A stretch of DNA of 64,000 nt from Macrolepiota albuminosa (Eukaryota; Basidiomycota; Agaricomycetes; Agaricales; Agaricaceae): NCBI GenBank assembly GCA_027475525.1, contig JAMWFC010000027.1, positions 63,343 to 127,342 of the forward strand. The letters run 5' to 3'. Made by a program: the position numbers and the translations under genes. The notes under the pieces were generated by a model. That model did not search any database. It was not told the DNA's origin and worked only from the letters and a program-made list of their open reading frames with translations. Every line of letters begins with the position of its first letter. The first letter of the stretch is position 1. Of the stretch, positions 60,436 to 64,000 are shown in pieces.

Positions 60436-62453
60436 GGTGACAATTGAAGAACAAGAACGGATTTGAACAATCAAACACGAATCATACAACAACGATAAAC
60501 ATACACATTCATTTGTCATCCGCTGCTGGAGCTACGACCTGGCACTTTCTGATGGAACATGTTTCTGGAACCAGCGGATTATTCTAGAAGGAAGATTTTA
60601 GATAACGTGACATGACAGCTCTGCGGCAATCTCCGTGTAACCGTGAGCAGTATCGTTTGTCAGCCATGGAGTCTCAAGCATGCGTTGCTGGCATTCAAAG
60701 TGCTAGGTATGTCTCCTCCACCCGCACGATTATATGTTCTAAGAAATCCATATAGTCCCACTGGCGGGTCATATGCAGCCAATCCCAAATGTGGGTAAAG
60801 CCAGCATATAGATGAAGGGCTCTACGTGTCCAGTACTACGGTACAGTTCGTTCTTATTGATTCTTTCCATGTTTGATAGCATTGACGTCGTTGGATTACA
60901 GCTGAATGTAAGCTTTGAAGCTGGTGGTTGAATATCCTACGTCTCATCCATCTAAGAAAAATAAAAACTTACTCACTTCCCCTTCCCCCCACAGACGCAT
61001 TCGTATTCCGCCTGCACCGCGGCGAAGCAGGCGACACAGCTTATCTACCCACGATACCGTTTTATCCGCTGAATTACGAGTAGAAACTCAACAGGGGCTC
61101 ATCGGACCCGATTCAGACGAAAAATGAAAAGCCCCGATTCGATGTTGACAGAGGTTCGAGGTTGTCCCTTCCATTTCTTCAATAACTAACATATGTATAT
61201 TCTTAATTATCCTACTAGATGTCGAGGGATCGGAGTCACCGTTTCTATTTCTTGCCTTCAATATTCTACTCTCCATCTCTGTTCCAGAATGCAGCAGAGA
61301 AGAAAACCATTTACACAAGTTGGTTTCTATTTAACATTGGCAAATTATGACGGTAAAAAGCGTAGGTATGGCCAAAACCATCATCTGGGTGTTAAATCTG
61401 TGCTAGAGCTGTAGAACCGCGCATAACCCTTGGGTATGGCCAGGACCATCCTCTTGGTGCTAAATCTGTGCTAGAGCCTGTAGAATTCACTGCTTCGCAT
61501 CATCCCAGCCATACCTTCGGCGTCCAGACTGGCACTGGTGACAACTCATCTTACTACATTATATTCTCTCAGAAGGCTCAATTCTTGTACCAACCTCTGT
61601 ACACGCTCTTGGAAACGACGACCTGGAAACGACGACCTCCTGACCCTTGATCATGACAGGAAATATATCACAATACGCTCTATGTACACGAGTTTGAAGC
61701 ACGACGATTCGAATGCTATTATCACGCACTCCTCGGGATTTACAGGACACTCGAAATATATCTATCATGGACAACAAACCTACCCTCTCCCGTTTGCCAC
61801 CTGCTGCCTGAACAACGAGAACCTTTCCCACTACTGATGCGTGGGCGGGTATTTATGAGGAAAGGCTGCGTCGGACTTGTTAACGGCACCCGAACTCACC
61901 ATTTCGACTACAGTACGTGCATTAAAGCCCCAGCTCGCGTGCGTATGCTCCAAGGACGACGCGGGGGCTAATGACAAGCTAACGGGAGCGACGCGGATGC
62001 CCGGGCGGGGTTTCGTCGTCAACTGTTACGTAGGACTTTTATCCGCACCCTGAACTGATTATTTCTATTCTAGGATATTAATAACATATGCAACTCGCGT
62101 GCGGACGCTTCAAGGACGACGAGTGGGCCAAACGTAGGCTGTCTAAAAGCCAACGCGAGCGACGCTGATGCGTATTAGTGGCTGTCACGCGTGATTCGGA
62201 CCATCACGGCGTGCCAGACATTGAACTCACAATTTCGATTTTAGGTCATGAAGAACCTCTTCACCTCGCGTGCGGACGCTCCAAGGACGACGAGGGGGGC
62301 CAACGTTGGCTGTTCAAGAGCCAAGGCGAGCGACGCTGATGCGTATAAGTGTTGTTACGCGTGACGCAGACCGTCACACTGTGCCAGACATTGCTCAACC
62401 TTGCTCAAGCTGAACTCTACACATTAAACGTCATTTTCGCCCTAACACCGTCC
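60436..62453. other. Intergenic segment with protein-like fragments and repeats
   Basis: No complete gene could be assembled. Possible exon-like pieces with splice-like borders occur near 60666-60800 (MESQACVAG, then SPTGGSYAANPKCG), 61001-61090 (DAFVFRLHRGEAGDTAYLPT) and 61440-61650 (FGVQTGTGDNSSYYIIFSQK), which may be a decayed gene. A near repeat of about 70 bp (GGTATGGCCA...GTGCTAGAGC) lies at 61367 and 61434. A tandem repeat family follows at 61.9-62.3 kb. Confidence 0.35.
61934..62343 (+). repeat. Three diverged tandem units of about 160-170 bp
   Basis: Units start at 61934, 62094 and 62264, each with CTCGCGTGCG then CAAGGACGACG and, 50 bp on, GAGCGACGC(G/T)GATG. They lie directly upstream of a small gene and may include its promoter. 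Divergence shows they are real, unlike the perfect 77-bp duplications. Confidence 0.7.
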
Positions 62454-62866
62454 ATGAATCACTTGTCGACTTCCGATGAATCCTCCCACGCTGTTTCCCG
62501 GTCTGTCGACGACGACTCGTCGAATAAATTCGAAAAAAGTGAAGGCAAAGGGACTGGTGTGGTTCAGGGTATGAAGTACGTACCTTCGTGCCTTTTTTTT
62601 GGCTCTATATGACTAACATACGGCTAGGTCAGCGCGCGCGCTCGTTATTCGAGCATTCACGCGCTGCAAGGAGATGATGGGGAGGGTTAAGCTATTCAAC
62701 AGGCAAGATCAGGTTCGTTGCCTGTTTTTAGCGTGTTACGCCGTATAGAACCTCTTTACAGGCCAGGAACTCGAAACCGCGTCGCACAGGGATGTACCTG
62801 TTCTTGTACGGCGGTCGTGTCGACGTCAACACGTTCTACGCGTACAGGGACGACGAAGATAAATGA
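62454..62866 (+). CDS. Small basic/acidic protein of unknown function (3 exons, 103 aa)
   Basis: Exons 62454..62575, 62628..62712 and 62762..62866 keep frame across two GT..AG introns (52 and 49 nt) and end at TGA. The product starts MNHLSTSDESSHAVSRSVDD (Ser/Asp-rich, disordered). A helix-like middle follows (SARALVIRAFTRCKEMMGRV), and then a compact end with GMYLFLYGGRVDVNTFYAY and the acidic RDDEDK. No family is recognised. The ATG is the one after which the composition becomes protein-like; an in-frame ATG at 62349 exists, but its extra residues fall in the repeat region. Confidence is moderate because the gene is short. Confidence 0.5.
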
Positions 62867-63189
62867 ACATTACAATTTTCGAATTTATACGTTTTTTTTT
62901 TACATTTACGGACTATTTTTTTCGAATTATGCTTACGGACAGCAATACGTACAATCTATATACCGATATACACACAAATACGGTCTCGATTTCTCCCTAT
63001 GTCGTGAGCTAGCCTGCACTGTATTGCCGCGCTGGCACGTCACGCTAGCGCTGTCACACTGGCACTGCCACGTCGCCTCCCATAACACCCAGCCGCGTAG
63101 ACCTCGGTCTCGCCGTGCGTCGCAGCGGCCCATCCCCTTTGATATAAGCAGTCTGGAAACAGTGCTGAAGGGCCCACACTTGTCTGAAT

Positions 63190-64000
63190 GGTAGCTCAAG
63201 AACCAGAGCACCTCAAGGGCTGAGAATAGTACTAACAGATAGTGTTGAAAGAATAGAAACAGTAAAATGAGAGAATGACAGAAGAAATAAGAGAATGAAT
63301 GAAAGGAGATAACAGATAGTGTTGAAAGAATAGAAACAGTAAAATGAGAGAATGACAGAAGAAATAAGAGAATGAATGAAAGGAGAGTAAAGAGATAAGG
63401 AGTGAAAGAAGGAAGAAATGAGGAGTCCCCTGATAGCAGGTGACAGCTCCTGTTGCCTACTGTGACCCTTTTCATCAACCTCCATGGATTGATGTGTGGA
63501 TTGTAGTGCTGGCCCCCTTCTGTTGGCCAGATAGAGCCACCACCTGTAGCACTTGAGGCACCATCATTGTAGGCTGTCCCTGTGGCATCACCATGCTCTA
63601 GCCCTGCCCAGATCCACATGTTTGCTGCATCATAGACATGGGCATAGGCATAGGCATAAAGAATATGGGCATTTGCCCCTGCAAGTACATTTGTGCTGAT
63701 GACACCAACTGTGGTTGAAAGCGCTGACTGCTAGTAGTAAAACATCATCTCCAGTGTCTGGCATGTGTAAAGTGCAAAGCGTTCTTGCAGAGTCTTGGTG
63801 TGCTCAAAACAATAAAATGTTCACTAGGTGCTAGTAATTAGTGCTCCTAATGCTACCTAGCAAACTGTAAGTGCTGTGATTCTAACAAAGATTTGACAAA
63901 AAGACAAGATAGTGCAATGTAAATGTGCCTGTTGTTGGCACCATAGATAACAAAGACAATATAGATGCTGCAAGCACCTAACTCCCTAGAAACATCAAGT
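63190..64000. mobile_element. CpG-poor transposon-like sequence at the window edge
   Basis: From about 63190 the sequence changes abruptly to AT-rich and almost CpG-free, like the relics at 1.9, 23-30 and 37.8 kb. A minus-strand frame (63619-62933) reads MWIWAGLEHGDATGTAYNDG and then low-complexity residues; no family is recognised. The region continues beyond the window. Confidence 0.4.
63234..63387. repeat. Perfect 77-bp tandem duplication
   Basis: Copies start at 63234 and 63311. Probable assembly overlap. Confidence 0.9.

Overview
The window looks like a chromosome segment of a mushroom-forming basidiomycete (Agaricomycetes). Genes are dense and heavily interrupted by short introns, mostly 45-75 nt with GT..AG or occasionally GC..AG borders. 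The gene families are typical of that group: DUF6593, paired GH16 glucanases, a 'macrofage activating glycoprotein' type secreted protein, a CYP53-like P450, an Ecm4-type glutathione transferase, and a Helitron whose helicase carries a C-terminal ubiquitin-protease-like domain. All exon coordinates were read by eye from splice signals, frame continuity and family resemblance. No alignment or transcript data were available.

Layout. 0.3-1.1 kb: a single-pass membrane protein. 1.9-3.5 kb: an AT-rich block without one CpG. 3.9-7.2 kb: an RRM-like protein of 999 aa. 8.4-9.1 kb: a UBC4/UBE2D-type E2 enzyme. 10.3-11.0 kb: a DUF6593 protein. 12.9-17.4 kb: two tandem GH16 paralogues with identical intron positions, including a 9-nt exon. 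17.9-20.9 kb: a Nup96-like nucleoporin. 22.0-23.1 kb: a minus-strand membrane protein. 23.3-30.2 kb: a graveyard of transposable elements (Copia relic, opposed Tc1/mariner relics, decayed repeats). 30.4-31.9 kb: glutathionyl-hydroquinone reductase. 32.9-36.6 kb: the secreted glycoprotein (minus) and the P450 (plus), divergent from a 156-bp shared promoter. 37.8-40.7 kb: a second CpG-free relic. 40.8-41.2 kb: a minisatellite.

41.6-60.5 kb is the most unusual part. A Helitron Rep/helicase/DUB-like protein (47.7-55.5 kb) lies with three large, intron-rich genes: a 311-aa unknown (minus), a 617-aa unknown (plus) and a 1363-aa JmjC-like protein (minus). Arrays of a short repeat built on GGTTTATGTAAGC occur at 41.6 and 47.0-47.5 kb, and in inverted orientation at 55.5 kb. 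The segment may be a large composite mobile element carrying cargo, but its exact ends could not be found.

Twelve perfect tandem duplications in this window all have a period of exactly 77 bp. They sit in unrelated contexts (an intron, a Tc1 relic, the Helitron gene, repeat arrays). The most economical explanation is an assembly artefact, in which contigs overlapping by a 77-mer were joined without collapsing the overlap. One of them breaks the Helitron reading frame. Even after allowing for it, one further single-base frame break remains at about 50.83 kb.

The host genes do not form one pathway. The recognisable themes are cell-wall or wood-glucan handling (two GH16), detoxification of aromatic and quinone compounds (CYP53-like, Ecm4-like), and housekeeping (E2, nucleoporin).
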